A stretch of DNA of 64,000 bases from Channallabes apus (Eukaryota > Chordata > Actinopteri > Siluriformes > Clariidae), in the NCBI GenBank assembly GCA_030522415.1, contig CM060113.1, positions 11,108,065 through 11,172,064 on the forward strand. The letters run 5' to 3'. The notes under the pieces were generated by a model that saw only the letters and a list, made by a program, of their open reading frames with translations, was not told the origin of the DNA and searched no databases. The position numbers were made by a program, and so were the translations under genes. This document shows positions 22,425 to 33,950 of this stretch, in pieces (position 1 is the first letter of the stretch; the number at the start of each line of letters is the position of its first letter).

Positions 22425-23642
22425 GTGGCGGGTGAATGTTTTCAGCTGCTGGTACCGAGGACGTTGCGGGCATGTGTGCTGGGGTTGGTTCATGGGCATG
22501 CGGGTTCGGGACACTTTGGTGTGACTAAAACTTTGCGGCGCCTGCGCGCTCGTTTCTACTGGCCGGGCTGTCATACTGATAGCGAACGTTTTGTCTACAG
22601 ATGCGACTTCTGCACGGCAAAGAAGGGCCCTGCCCAGCGCTCCCGAGCCCCGCTGCAGGACTTTCGGGTGGGGTCACCTATGGAGCGTATGAGCATGGAC
22701 ATTCTTGGGCCATTTCCCGTTTCTGATCGCGGCAACCGTTATGTACTGGTGGTCATTGATTACTTCACTAAGTGGCCGGAGGCGTTTGCTGTTCCTGACC
22801 AAAGCGCTTCCACCACGGCTCGAGTGCTGGTGGATGAGGTGTTCAGCCGCTTCGGCGCTCCGGAGCAGTTACACAGTTATCAGGAGCGCAACTTCGAGGC
22901 AGAGGTGTTTGCGGCGGTGTGCGAGCGCCTCGGAGTGGAGAAGACCTGCACCACGTCCCTCCATCCGCAAAGTGATGGCCTCGTGGAGCGGTTCAATCGA
23001 ACGCTCACCACACAACTCGCCATGCTAACCAGCGATCAGCAACGGGACTGGGACGAACATTTGCCCCTCATGCTATGGGCATACCGCACAGCAGTGCAGG
23101 AGTCATCGCAGCTAACACCAGCTGCTCTAATATTTGGCCGCAAGCTCTGCACGCTCATGGACCTTGTATTTGTACCACCTCCGCAACGAGATTTACCCAC
23201 AAAGCCGGGGTTGGATTATTTTTCTTCTTTGAAAGCCAAACTGTTCCGTGTTCACGAGTTGGCGCGTAAAAATTTGGCGGACACCGGTGTTAAACAGCGC
23301 CGTGTTTATGACACTCACAGTAGGGGACGAGACTTTGCCCCAGGAGAGCAGGTATGGGTCTATTCCCCCGGAAGGAAAAGGGGCCTCTCACCCAAGCTTA
23401 TGTCAACCTGGGTGGGACCCTGTACGGTCATCGCCCAGCTCTCTGACGTCGTCTACCGGGTGCGGTTGGCGGGGGGAGCGCAAGTGATTGTGCTTCACAG
23501 AGACCGTCTCGCTCCCTACCATCCACACGACGGCGGTACATCAAACGCGGCGGAGGCCGGACCGCCGCAGGACCATGTTCACGCTCCTCCCTCCTGCACA
23601 GAAGGACTCCGGCGTTCACAACGCCAGCGCCTCAGAGACTGA
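22425..23642 (+). CDS. pol: integrase (long ORF, catalytic Asp 2 changed)
   Basis: 405 codons. The HHCC zinc-binding region near residues 24-62 has HGHAGSGH and CDFC. The DDE core has MDILGPFPVSDRG (Asp 1) and GLVERFNRTL (Glu). The expected second-Asp motif of the type H(S/T)DxGxxFE reads HSYQERNFE, so the aspartate is Tyr. A GPY/F-like module follows (STWVGPCTVIAQLSDVVYRV), and there is no chromodomain. Integrase joins element cDNA to host DNA, and the loss of one catalytic Asp predicts no activity despite the open frame. Confidence 0.9.
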   Translation: MAGECFQLLVPRTLRACVLGLVHGHAGSGHFGVTKTLRRLRARFYWPGCHTDSERFVYRCDFCTAKKGPAQRSRAPLQDFRVGSPMERMSMDILGPFPVSDRGNRYVLVVIDYFTKWPEAFAVPDQSASTTARVLVDEVFSRFGAPEQLHSYQERNFEAEVFAAVCERLGVEKTCTTSLHPQSDGLVERFNRTLTTQLAMLTSDQQRDWDEHLPLMLWAYRTAVQESSQLTPAALIFGRKLCTLMDLVFVPPPQRDLPTKPGLDYFSSLKAKLFRVHELARKNLADTGVKQRRVYDTHSRGRDFAPGEQVWVYSPGRKRGLSPKLMSTWVGPCTVIAQLSDVVYRVRLAGGAQVIVLHRDRLAPYHPHDGGTSNAAEAGPPQDHVHAPPSCTEGLRRSQRQRLRD

Positions 23643-23670
23643 GGTATTAGTGGTGACCTGGGACAGTCAC

Positions 23671-23687
23671 AGCTCGGGTGGGGGCAG
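23671..23687 (+). other. Polypurine tract candidate
   Basis: AGCTCGGGTGGGGGCAG lies immediately before the 3' LTR. It is G-rich but not purely purine, so it is a weak match to a plus-strand primer. Confidence 0.5.
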
Positions 23688-23952
23688 TGTGGCATGGGCG
23701 GGACGGTGGCTGGCGACCGTCGTGCTTTGCGGGAGGTCCTGTGTTGTGTTCACCATGTGGGGGAAGTGTTTTTGGGTTAAGTCACTGCGGCGAGGGGGGG
23801 ATGTTGTATGTGTGGTGTTTGTTATTCTGACCGTTCCTCAGTTCATGCTAATAGTGCGGTGAGACTGAATAAAGTACTCCCAGCCATTGCATTGGGCAGC
23901 CAGCAAAGCTCACTCGTCTTCCAAGATTCCTCATAGCGGTGAAAACGCTACA
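23688..23952 (+). repeat. 3' LTR
   Basis: 265 bp from TGTGGCA to GCTACA, aligned with the 5' LTR. It has an AATAAAGTACTCCC sequence where the 5' copy reads TATAAAG. Confidence 0.93.
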
Positions 23953-23956
23953 ATAT

Positions 23957-25049
23957 TTTCAAGGGTTTGTCATTCTACATCTTTGAAGTAATGTTTGGAA
24001 TTAACCGGGTATTTATCCTATTTGGTTTTCATACAGATAAGGTAACCAATATAACATTTATAAATGAGCACTAGCGACTCTGAAGCCAAACTAACAGACA
24101 TTTTTATCACTTAACTTACCATGTAATGAAGCACCACTACTCCTTAACTGTAGTTTTTCCCTGGGCAAAAGTCAAGGAAAAGTGGGGAAAAAGATACAAG
24201 TTATGAACATATAGCTCCCTAACTCCTGTACTTTACTCAAGTACACAAATGTAGGACTTTCTACTTTAACTTGAGTAATACTTGCCCTGGGTTTTTTTAA
24301 TATATTTTCTGGACCACCAACATTTACATATCACTTTGCATGTAGAACAAGTAGAGACGCACTGTAACCCACTCCTCAAGGAATTCCCCCTGCAGTTATT
24401 GTTGGTCTTCTTTAAAAATAAATTAATTAAATCTGTTTCATTGTGGCAAAGTGAATTATGTTGTCACCCGTGCTGTGTGAAAGAACACATTGAGAGGTGG
24501 GGGTTGCACATTATTATACAGCTCGTTTAGAGTCAGATCAGCAGCACATGGCAGCTCACAGAGGACAATCCAGATTCATTTAAAAATGCTACTGAGCATT
24601 GAACATGATGAAAAATTTAAGATGATACATCACAATTATTACTTTAATTTGCCAATCTTTACATCTGGACATGATAAACAATTATAAACCTGGCCTTTTG
24701 TCTTAACCTACCTGTGTCTCAAGTATCAAGAATATTCCAACTGAAAGAGGGTTCTTGTTGCCCAAGTGTTCACTGTTGGTTTTATTGTTTAAACATTTTA
24801 TAACTCTGAATGGGTACTCTTGTTATGAGCTCTGGGTTTTATTTGTGGAAACTGCATTTGTTGATGAAAAGAAATACCAGATAGTTGTTTATTGAAGAAA
24901 AGAAGGAATGTTACAGTATATATATATATATGAAAAGAAAATAAGGAAAAACCTTAGAAGCCATTACACATTATATACAAAAATCTGGAATGTCCTGAAA
25001 TATAAAACCACTTTTGTTTCACCAACCTGACATCAAACATGTATAATTA
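23957..25049. other. Unassigned stretch
   Basis: It includes a segment with TACTTTACTCAAGTACACAA near 24231, reminiscent of a common fish MITE, and a (TA)n tract near 24919. No gene supported. Confidence 0.45.
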
Positions 25050-25215
25050 AACCAGCAGAAGTTGTTGAGAGAAACATTGTGAATGCTGTAAAAAGCCCCA
25101 AAACAACAGTCAGTAACAACTTCCACAGGGCTGGAGTGCAAGCATCAGAATGAATTATTTGAAGATTATTAACTGTGAGAAGAAACCAGAGTTTGTGTCA
25201 ACCAAAATTTTAAGG
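25050..25215 (+). mobile_element. Tc1-like transposase scrap
   Basis: The run GAATGCTGTAAAAAGCCCCA, then CAACAGTCAGTAACAACTTC, resembles the HTH coding part of a Tc1-like family. It is short and decayed. Confidence 0.45.
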
Positions 25216-25219
25216 TCCT

Positions 25220-25344
25220 AGGGGCAGCATGGTTACACGCAGATTACTCTAATTGGCATTTCCAAATTGCCTGTACTGAGTGAGTGTGCTTGTGCCATGT
25301 GATGGATTGGCACTCCATGCACAGTCTTCCCCTTCTAATGACCC
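25220..25344 (+). repeat. Left half of a split dispersed repeat
   Basis: GGGGCAGCATGGTTACA, then CTAATTGGCATTTCCAAATT and GTGATGGATTGGCACTCC, belong to a very common teleost repeat. Its expected continuation (TGGGATAGGTTCCAG) is found only at 37563-37625, so the repeat is split by 12.2 kb. Confidence 0.75.
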
Positions 25345-26150
25345 GGGCCCGGTTTCTTGAAAGCCTCTTATCGCTAAGTAGTTCTTAAGTTGAACCATAA
25401 CATCTCTCTTAACGTTATGGTGCATTTCCCGAAACGTTCTTATGCTAAGTATCTCTTAGCTAAGTCACACGTTCGTAAGGTTGGTCTGGACCAACCTTAA
25501 CTCATTCTTAGCATAGTATTTATTTATACATATTTATTCAAAAAAAAAAAAATAATAATAAATAATAATAATAATAATAATAGAAAAGAAAATAATTGGA
25601 AGTGTGGATGTGTGAGAAAAATGTGTAGATAATAATAATGAGACGAATGAATGAAATTTCTCTGATGAGCAAGCCAAGGGTGGCGGCGACGGTGGCAAGG
25701 AAAAACTCCCTGAGATGGCATTAGGAAGAAACCTTGAGAGGAATCAGACTCAACAGGGAACCCATCCTCATTTGGGCGATAACAGATAGAAATGATATAA
25801 CATCTTGTGTGTTGTGCAGGTGAAAATTCAATATGACAGAAATTATTTAAATTGACATGAAGACCAGTTCAGCATAGGGACGAGTCAGTAGGTGCAGAGG
25901 GCAGATGAGGTCTGGATCACTGGAAGCACAGGAGCAGCATGTGTAGCTCCAACCATCATAAAGCTGAATCCAGCTGGAGCTGGTCCTTCTCTGGATGCCT
26001 CAGGAACCTCGCAGGGTCGCCCTTTGTCTACTGAAGCTGGCAAAATCTCCCGATGCCTCGGGATGGGTAGAGAAATACAGAACAGATGGGGAGAATTAGC
26101 GTAGTTGCCATTCGGTATAGGTGTACTGGAGTATGAGATTATGGGATGAG

Positions 26151-27685
26151 TTATGTGTATGCCAGATTAAAAAGATGCGTCTTGAGTCTACTTTTGAACT
26201 GAGAAACCGTGTCTGCTCCCCGAACACTGTCTGGAAGGCTATTCCAAAGCTTTGGAGCTAAATATGAAAAAGCCCTACCCCCTTTTGTAGATTTTGAAAT
26301 TCTGGGAACTACCAGAAGTCCGGAGCTTTGTGATCTTAAGGCGCGTGGTGGATTGTAGCGTATCAGAAGACTGGTTAGGTATGTGGGAGCTAAACCATTT
26401 AAGGCCTTGTATGTAAGCAATACTATTTTGTAATTTATTCTAAACTGAACAGGTAGCCAGTGCAGGGATGATAATATTGGGGTTATATGATCATATTTTC
26501 TGGATCTAGTGAGAACCCTGGCAGCTGCATTTTGGATTAACTGAAGCTTGTTTATTGAGGATGCAGGACAACCACCTAGTAATGCATTACAATAGTCCAG
26601 TCTGGAGGTCATGAATGCATGAACTAGTTTTTCTGCATCAGATACGGATAAGATGTTCCTAAGTTTAGCAATATTTCGAAGATGGAAAAAGGCTGTTTTT
26701 GTGATATTTGAAATGTGATTTTCAAAAGACAAGTTACTGTCTAATATTACGCCCAGGTCTTTTACTGCTGAGCTGGTAGTAACAGTACATCCTTCTAAGC
26801 GCAGGCTGAATTGTGAAAGCTGTTGTGTGCTGGTTTTTGGGCCAATAAGTAATATCTCTGTCTTATCTGAATTTAATAAAATAAAGTTATTGGTCATCCA
26901 ATCTTTTATGTCCTGGACACACTCAGTTAATCTAGACAACTTAGGTATTTCGTCTGGTTTAGTTGAGATATATAATTGGGTATCATCAGCATAACAATGG
27001 AAACTAATCCCATGTCTTCTTATGATGTTACCCAAGGGAAGCATGTATATTGAGAACAACAGAGGTCCTAAAACAGACCCTTGTGGGACCCCATATTTCA
27101 CTGGCATTACACCAGACGGTTCTCCATTTAGATCTACAAAATGGTAGCGATCAGACAGGTAAGATCTAAACCATTTTAATGCCTGTCCCTGAATACCTAT
27201 ATAATTTTGTAAGCGATCTATGAGAATATTATGATCTATAGTGTCGAATGCAGCACTAAGATCGAGCAGGACTAGCAATGAGATGCAGCCTTGGTCTGAA
27301 GCTAAAAACAAGTCTTTTGTAATCTTAACTAGTGCAGTTTCTGTGCTATGATGGGGCCTGAAACCTGACTGAAATTCTTCAAGGATGTTGTTATCCTGCA
27401 GGAATGTGCAAATTTGAGCTGATACTACTTTTTCTAGTATTTTTGATATGAACGGAAGGTTTGAAATCGGTCTGTAATTTGTTATTTCATTCGCGTCCAA
27501 ATTAGATTTTTTAAGAAGCGGCTTAATAACTGCTAACTTGAAAGGTTTAGGGACGTGACCTAGATGTAATGAAGAATTAATAATGTTTAGAAGTGGTTCT
27601 CCAACCGTAACCATCACTTCTTATAAAAATCTGGTTGGGATTGGGTCTAACAGGCACGTTGTTGATTTAGCCGAGGTGATGAGTT
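26151..27685 (-). CDS. L2 ORF2 C-terminal part: reverse transcriptase
   Basis: An open frame from the insertion edge through [31 protein letters not shown] and [13 protein letters not shown], the AFDTIDH palm motif, [20 protein letters not shown], and an intact [11 protein letters not shown] catalytic box. The C-terminal region has [39 protein letters not shown] and [16 protein letters not shown]. The copy retains every catalytic residue I can check, unlike the LINE at 9.4-14.1 kb. Confidence 0.92.
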
Positions 27686-27984
27686 TACAGTGGTTACAAA
27701 ATCGGAGCGTCGTATGTAACGTCGCCGCCGCATTACGGGATGTGCATTTGCTGTGCATTTGCTGGCTTTTACCACTGAGTGGCGCTATATAACTACAGAC
27801 TGACGCCTCATGCCTTAGTTCATTCTCTGCCTCAATAATACACGTAATAGCCGATAACATCAAGTGAAACACTGTAGTTGACCGAATTCATAATCACAGT
27901 ACTATAATTACAGTACAAATGTAGAATTCAAATTAAATCAAATCTTATTAAGATCAAATTTAAGCACAATAAATATTAACACAG

Positions 27985-28262
27985 TGAGCCTTTAGATTTT
28001 ATCACGTGTAATTAGAAAAGAAGTGTGTAGGGTTTTATTTAAAAATAAATTTCTAAACCAATAAGATCAAATAACACCAAGTTATTACTATAACAGGCTT
28101 ACTTCGTCACTTATCAAAGACGTACAATTGCTTTCAAAGAAGTCGAGTGGCTTATTAACGTCTCTGGTGTGCATTGTCTCTACGTGGCCGCTTGGTGTAG
28201 CGGTTAGAACACTCGGCCAGTGATCTACAAAGCTCCGGTTCGAATCCCAAGTGATGTTTTAA
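27985..28262 (+). repeat. tRNA-like-bearing repeat, copy 1
   Basis: It shares CAATAAGATCAAATAACACC, ACAGGCTTACTTCGT, GAGTGGCTTATTAACGT and the tRNA-like part with the copies at 31450-31690 and 32035-32230, in opposite orientation to them. Homology extends about 170-190 bp upstream of the tRNA-like unit and only about 25 bp downstream, unlike a usual SINE. Confidence 0.8.
28184..28260 (+). ncRNA. tRNA-like Pol III unit (copy 1)
   Basis: An A-box-like TGGTGTAGCGG is at 28193-28203 and an exact B box GGTTCGAATCC is at 28237-28247. A TTTT stop signal follows at 28257-28260. The T-stem and acceptor stem do not pair well, so this is not a normal tRNA gene, but the internal promoter looks usable. 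Confidence 0.6.
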
Positions 28263-31200
28263 AATAGTTTTATTTTAAAACTAAATAAAATGTTTTAAGT
28301 GCGCTTAAGGTAGAGTCTTATAAAGGCTATGTAGACTTATATAGTTTTATTATATATTTTTTGCACATTAATCTGAGTCCTCATCTGTTAGATCTGTTTA
28401 TTTTTTATTTTTCCTGCCGGGACGAATGCGCGGTTCCATCCCTTTGCCGCCTATTCAGGGAGCCTACGGAGTGAGCGATTAACCATAGTCGAATCGATTG
28501 GTGTGCGTCCAACTCACGTTACTCGTGTGCTATTCATGCCGGCTGGTGATAATTAACGTTAATATGATCTCGGGCTTGCTCACGATGCTCAACATCTATA
28601 AAAATAGCAAAGTATTGTGTATAGAGTGATAAAAAAAACTATCTAACCCATGTTAGAAAACATAATATCCTGCATTTTTTTTCTGCTTCAGGAGTCAGTC
28701 TGTTCTGAGACAGTGAGAGTAGAGGAAGGGGCAGATTCAGGACCAGGGAGGGAGCCGGAGACAGCAGAACAAAGAGATGATATTGCCAGCACCAGCACAG
28801 GGAGCACAGTTTTTAGTTTAGATATCATGTTTACATTTTATTGTATGTTGATGGCTTGACTGTAAACAACATAAACAATGCAATAAATTTATAAAAATAT
28901 ATATTTATTGTCCCCCCTGCTGTTAAATGAAATTTGCGTTATTTTACGTTAATGTTACGTTATTACATTATTAACGTCGACAGAATAAAGTAAAGTTTTA
29001 TTTCTGGAATTGATGCACGGGCTTCATCTTAGGCTTTTTTTTCTTTCGTTTCTTTCGTTTCTCAGCGCCGGACTGTTGATGTCTCTTTCCAGGACCAGGC
29101 ATATCGTTCAATTATTATAATTCTTTTGGCCAAATACTGTAGGCAGCCGTAACAGAGGTGAGGGCGCGCGCGTCATCACGTGTGCTTAGCCGACTCTGCG
29201 TTCACCGTAAACTTCAATATAGACGTTTATATTTTTGTTTATTTGTATATGTATGTTATTAATATTAATTTTTTAGAGATTGTGTGTGTGCGTGCACAGA
29301 GAGTTTGTGTTGATAAGTGTGTTGATAAGTGTACACACGCGCGCACACACACACACACAGACACACCTCCCTTGAGCCCTGCGTCTGTCGGATTTCAGCT
29401 GTCACGGGGTGGAAAGACTTTGAAGCAGTTTATATATGAATCTAAGCTTGAACTTATCAGCATTGTAAATATATAATACTTTTCAAATAAAATCGCTATT
29501 ACTTTGACCCTGAAGTTTAGTTTAGCACACACAAAAAACAGAAAAGTAATTTCTGGTAAATCAACGGAATGTGTAGTATTTACAGTAATTCATTAAAAAA
29601 TGAATATACATTGTACAGTACACGGTAAACACGGGAAAGATTACAAAATGAAAAAACAAACAGTGTCTACTTTATAAACAGCTTAGTATGTGCGTCGAGA
29701 TGCTGAAATCCCTTGCATGTTTTTGCTTCCAAGTGGAGAGATATTTGACCGATAGCCTAGAACAAAAGATCTATAGGTGTGATCACAACCCCCTCCAACC
29801 GACCGTGCCATCAATCACTGACCACCTCAGAAGTTCCCTCCAATGTATGGCTGCAATACTTGTTTTGCAAGTATTTTTAACACCATTCAAAGGCTTACAA
29901 GTTCCATTCAACATATAATGATGTCTCCACATGTTAATATATTCCTAAAATTTATATATTACAAGTTGATAAACTGATCTGCGGTAGCGGAAAAATCCGC
30001 TGAAAAAAAGGACAGGCTACAGCGCACGCGCACACACACACAGACACACCTCCCTTGAGCCCTCGGTAAACATCCAAGCACTGAGGCACGCAAATCCCCT
30101 GACCACAATAAGGTGGCAATCCCTCAGGGGGGAAGATGAAAAATACAAATTAAATAAATAAAACAAAATAAAATATCCTTAATCCAGATTTTATCAATCA
30201 ACGACATAATATTGATCTTAGCTGGATGGTCTAATTCTCAAAACCGTTTAACCTAAAGAAAAACTTAACACACTATAACTAGAATATTTACAAAACTGAA
30301 AGGTTGTCTTATGTATAATAAAAAAAAAACCTCATAACTCAAAAAGATCATATTATGTTTTTATATATATATTTTTAGATTTTTTTTATAGTAACTGAAC
30401 AGCTCTCTTCTCTCCAATCCACTCCTAAACCACAGTCTCCTATTTCTCTGTGCGTGGTCTGGAGACTGTGAATGAATACACGCAGCGGAGGTTTTGTAAA
30501 CTGTAGAGATACAATAATTTTACTGCTGGAAAATCAGCATTTTATCTAATTTGAAATATAAACCTAATATTATCTGTTACTTAATATATTTTCTTTTGAT
30601 GATGACCATAACAGCCTACTGCATTTCATTATTTATAATAACACAAAAACAATATTACAATATTTGATATTTTAATATAAACTCGGTATCATTATCCTCC
30701 TTGTGTATGTGTAAAAAATATTTGATTTGTTCTATTTTTTATTCTGATAGTGTGCTCAATTTGTTTCTAGTAATTTATATATTTAAATTCGGATGCCTTT
30801 TACTGTTACAAATTTAACTCTTTGCAAAATAATAAAAATGTGTCTTGCTGTACAAGCCCTTGTGTTGTTGTATGTGCTGCTGTTCTTTAATAATACCAAT
30901 AATCAGATACAAACAGTCTGTCTAAACGAAAATTAAGCAATGCTTCTTAACTCATCATTATGTGGATATTTTTCATGTTTGTTGGATAAAGTATGTACTG
31001 TAATGATTTGGTCTACTCTGTACTGTATGTGCGTGAGAGAGAGGGGTGTCGCGGTCGTGAAACAAAGGCTCATTTCAGCTCATTCAGTTTCTCTGAATGT
31101 ATAGGTGAGAACAGCTGATTCACGGTGAATAATTTGCATTTGAGTGTTGCCAAGTGAAAAGAAGACGAACAACATATAAAACTGAGACAATATTTTAAAA

Positions 31201-31449
31201 AGAATCGCAATCAACCTGAACAGGTAAGCTGGAATAAAATCAGTAGCAGCATTAACTAAAGTAATTAGTAATTATTAGCTGCTACTGATTTTATGGACTC
31301 ATCACGGTTAAATACGTTGGTCACATGCCAGCTGTATAAGCCGGTTAAGGGACTCATTACGGTTGTATATCGTGCTCTGAATAATACATTTTTTTGTTTG
31401 CTGTTTGTTTGCTGAGTAAAATTAAAATAGAACAATTTTTTAAAACAGC
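28263..31449. other. Interior of the 4.9-kb element
   Basis: AT-rich sequence with no domain-bearing ORF. A small minus-strand ORF at 28998-29102 (34 codons, rich in Lys and Arg: GAEKRKKRKKKKPKMK) may be coincidental or the start of a lost gene. A roughly 35-bp CA-rich block ending ACACCTCCCTTGAGCCCT occurs at about 29339-29380 and again at 30025-30062. Confidence 0.5.
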
Positions 31450-31521
31450 ATCATCCAAGATTCGAACCGATGCTTTGTAAATCCCTGACCGAGCGCTCTA
31501 ACCGCTACACCAACCAGGCAC
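31445..31521 (-). ncRNA. tRNA-like Pol III unit (copy 2)
   Basis: The A box is exact to copy 1; the B box differs at the last base. The anticodon-arm region (GCTCGGTCAGGGATTTACAA) is like the other copies. A TTTT run follows shortly downstream. T-stem pairing is poor. Confidence 0.55.
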
Positions 31522-31690
31522 TAAGAGACAACACACCTCCGTGACGTTAATAAGCCACTCGCCTTCTTTGAAAGCAAGCGTTAAATAAGTAACGAAGTAA
31601 GCCTGTTATACAATTATACTATTTGCACGTGTATTTTATCTGTTTTAAACTTGGTGTCATTTGATCTTATTAGTTTAGAAATGTTTGTAA
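31450..31690 (-). repeat. tRNA-like-bearing repeat, copy 2
   Basis: Minus-strand copy: B box GGTTCGAATCT at 31468-31458, A box TGGTGTAGCGG at 31512-31502, then the shared upstream block (GAGTGGCTTATTAACGT, ACAGGCTTACTTCGT, AATAAGATCAAATGACACC) through 31680. Confidence 0.8.
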
Positions 31691-31844
31691 AAAAAACTAT
31701 TGTTATCAAAAATGTAACAGATGTAACACCGGACCTCATTACCCACAATGCATCTCCCGCACTGGACTACACTGCCGTAAACAGCTGTCGTAAATCAAAA
31801 CTCCCGGTACTGCAGATGGCCACCACTTTTCATCAGTATAATGA

Positions 31845-31884
31845 CACACACACACACACACACACACACACAGCAGCAGCAGCA
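31845..31884 (+). repeat. (CA)n followed by (CAG)n microsatellite
   Basis: A pure CA tract runs directly into five CAG units. Confidence 0.9.
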
Positions 31885-32034
31885 GACCGAGCCGTCACTC
31901 CCCTAAATTTAAAGAATACAAACTGGTTGCGTGCGAGTTTGCTGTTTTTTCTATAGTATGCTGAAGCAAAATCAAAATACAACAATTTTTTTAATTTTAA
32001 TTTTGCTATAATTAAAATAAAAAAATTTAAAACA

Positions 32035-32230
32035 TCCCTCGGGATTCAAACCGGCGCTTTATGTATCACTGACCATGGGCTCTAACCGCTACACCAAGCA
32101 AGCACTTAAAGATGATGCACCCAAGTAACGTTAAATAAGGCAAGGTTAATAAAGCAAGCTCTGGATAAGTGACGAAGTAAGCCTGTTATAATAATAACTT
32201 GGTGTTATTTGATCTTATTGGTTTATAAAT
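32035..32230 (-). repeat. tRNA-like-bearing repeat, copy 3
   Basis: Minus-strand copy with A box TGGTGTAGCGG at 32096-32086 and a degenerate B box (GGTTTGAATCC) at 32052-32042. Upstream it shares ACAGGCTTACTTCGTCACTT and AATAAGATCAAATAACACC with copy 1. It is the most shortened of the three between those blocks. Confidence 0.78.
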
Positions 32231-32588
32231 CTATATTTAAATAAATAGTAAACTTGGCCGATTTCGTTATAATTTTGTTTGATGAGTGGGGCTTGAAAAT
32301 TCTCTTGAAAAATATGGACATTTATTTCAGTTAATAAATCTACTATAATTTTTTTTTTACTCATTATTGTACAGTACACATTAATAGCTCTGGTTCAGAT
32401 TTTTCATGTTTGTTGTGGAAATTACCATCACTGTTGTATTTACTGCAATGAATGAAAATGTCACTTTGCGCCACCTGGCGGCCATTTTACGAATGACTTT
32501 GAAATGCAACTGATTTATTTTGGCCGCTGTTGCCTTTAAACGGCGGTATACGCGACGAGATCGCCATTCCAATTTTGTAACCACTGTA

Positions 32589-33950
32589 TACAGCTCTTCC
32601 TGTCCTATACCTGTAAAGCACTGAAAATCTAAATGTGAAGCTATAGGCTGAACTGGATCGTGAGATACTATTAGAGGTTGAACCTCCATTATTTTCTTCC
32701 TGATATTATTGATTTTTTCATTAAAGAAGTCCATAAAGTCTTCACTTCTAAACTGTGATGGGATACTCTCTGCGGGCATCTTAGGTTTTGTTAGGCGAGC
32801 CACTGTACTAAATAACAACCTGGGATTGTTTTGGTTTCTTGCTATCAGTTGGCTAAGATGCTCAGTCCTAGCAGTTTTTAGAGCCTGTCTATAGTTGCAC
32901 ATACTGTCTTTATACGCAATTCGAAAAACTTCTAATTTAGTTTTCCTCCATTTTCGCTCGAGGTTACGGGTTGCTCTCTTTAGGGCGCGAGTATGACTGT
33001 TGTACCACGGTGCAAATGTTTTATCTCTGACTTTTTTTAATCTGATGGGAGCAACAGTGTCTAATGTACTGGTAAGAATAGTGCCCATGCTGCTAGTCAC
33101 TTCATCTAGATCATCTGCATTTAGGGGTCTAATAAGAAATTGGGACAGATCCGGCAGATTACTTGTGAATCTGTCTTTAGTAGTGGGATTCATATTTCTA
33201 ACAGATTGATAACGTGGGGAGACACAGCTAATCTGTTCTACGGGTAGAGTATATGTCAGGAGGTGATGATCTGTGATATCATCAATTTGAGGTATGATCT
33301 CTATATTAGAGACATCTGTACCATGGGATATAATTAAATCTAGCGTATGATTAAAGCGGTGAGTTGCTCCAATTATATTTTGCTTAACCCCAAAGGAATT
33401 TAGTAAATCCATAAATGTGAGTGCTAAAGCGTCGTTAGCATCATCTACATGAATGTTAAAGTCTCCTACTATCAACACTTTGTCAGAGTTAACCAATAGG
33501 TCTGATAGCAGATGTCCAAATTCTTTAAGAAAATCGCCATATGGCCCCGGGGGTCTGTACACGGTGGCCAGGGTAAAATATAGCAAGGGTTTATTACGTA
33601 TTTCATTTAGTGCAACATTAATGATAAGCACTTCAAATGAATTAAACCTGGGCCTTATTTTCTGGGTAACAGTGAGTACATCATTGTAGATAGTGGCGAC
33701 ACCACCACCGCGACCAATTAGACGGGGCTCGTGCTTATAGAAATATCCTGACGGAGTAGACTCATTCAGACCAAAATATTCATTTGGTTTAAGCCAGGTT
33801 TCGGTGAGACAGAGTGCGTCAAGGCAATAATCTGAGATAATTTCATTAACAATAAGTGCTTTAGGCGCAAGGGATCTAATGTTGAGTAGTCCAAACTTTA
33901 GAGGTGGATTTTGACTACTTATTTTGCCTTTTTCTGGTTATCAGATTGTT
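32589..33950 (-). CDS. L2 ORF2 N-terminal part: APE endonuclease
   Basis: An open frame runs from just after a TAA near 33955, with no obvious ATG at its start. It reads through KFGLLNIRSLAPKALI, LCLTETWLKPNEYFG, IGRGGGVATIYND, VGDFNIHVDD, THRFNHTLDLIISHG and ITDHHLLTYTL, the standard endonuclease blocks. The frame passes into the inserted element at 32586, where the last 49 codons of the apparent ORF (to 32381) are not LINE sequence. The downstream half of the same ORF resumes at 27685. Confidence 0.88.

Larger units (their letters stand above)
19124..23952 (+). mobile_element. Ty3/gypsy LTR retrotransposon, rearranged
   Basis: Two LTRs flank gag-pro-RT-RNaseH-integrase sequence in Ty3/gypsy order. 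The 4-bp target duplication ATAT lies at 19120-19123 and 23953-23956. The LTRs differ by many substitutions and small indels, so the insertion is not recent. The interior is damaged: frameshifts in gag and RT, most of RNase H missing, and a foreign LTR-like segment plus a duplicated integrase fragment inserted at about 21226-21903. It is GC-rich compared with its surroundings. Confidence 0.95.
27688..32586. mobile_element. 4.9-kb TA-flanked non-autonomous element inside L2 ORF2
   Basis: TA lies on both sides (27686-27687 and 32587-32588). The ends match for about 19 bp: CAGTGGTTACAAAATCGGA, and CAGTGGTTACAAAATTGGA read inward from the right. Removing it with one TA rejoins the L2 ORF2 in frame, which fixes its limits. 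No transposase ORF was found. The interior is AT-rich and holds three copies of a repeat containing a tRNA-like unit (one plus, two minus). TA targeting suggests Tc1/mariner or pogo-type mobilisation. Confidence 0.85.

Noticed and set aside
28184..28260. A genuine tRNA gene
   Set aside because: The A and B boxes are good but the T-stem and acceptor stem do not pair, and three diverged copies lie within a repeat.
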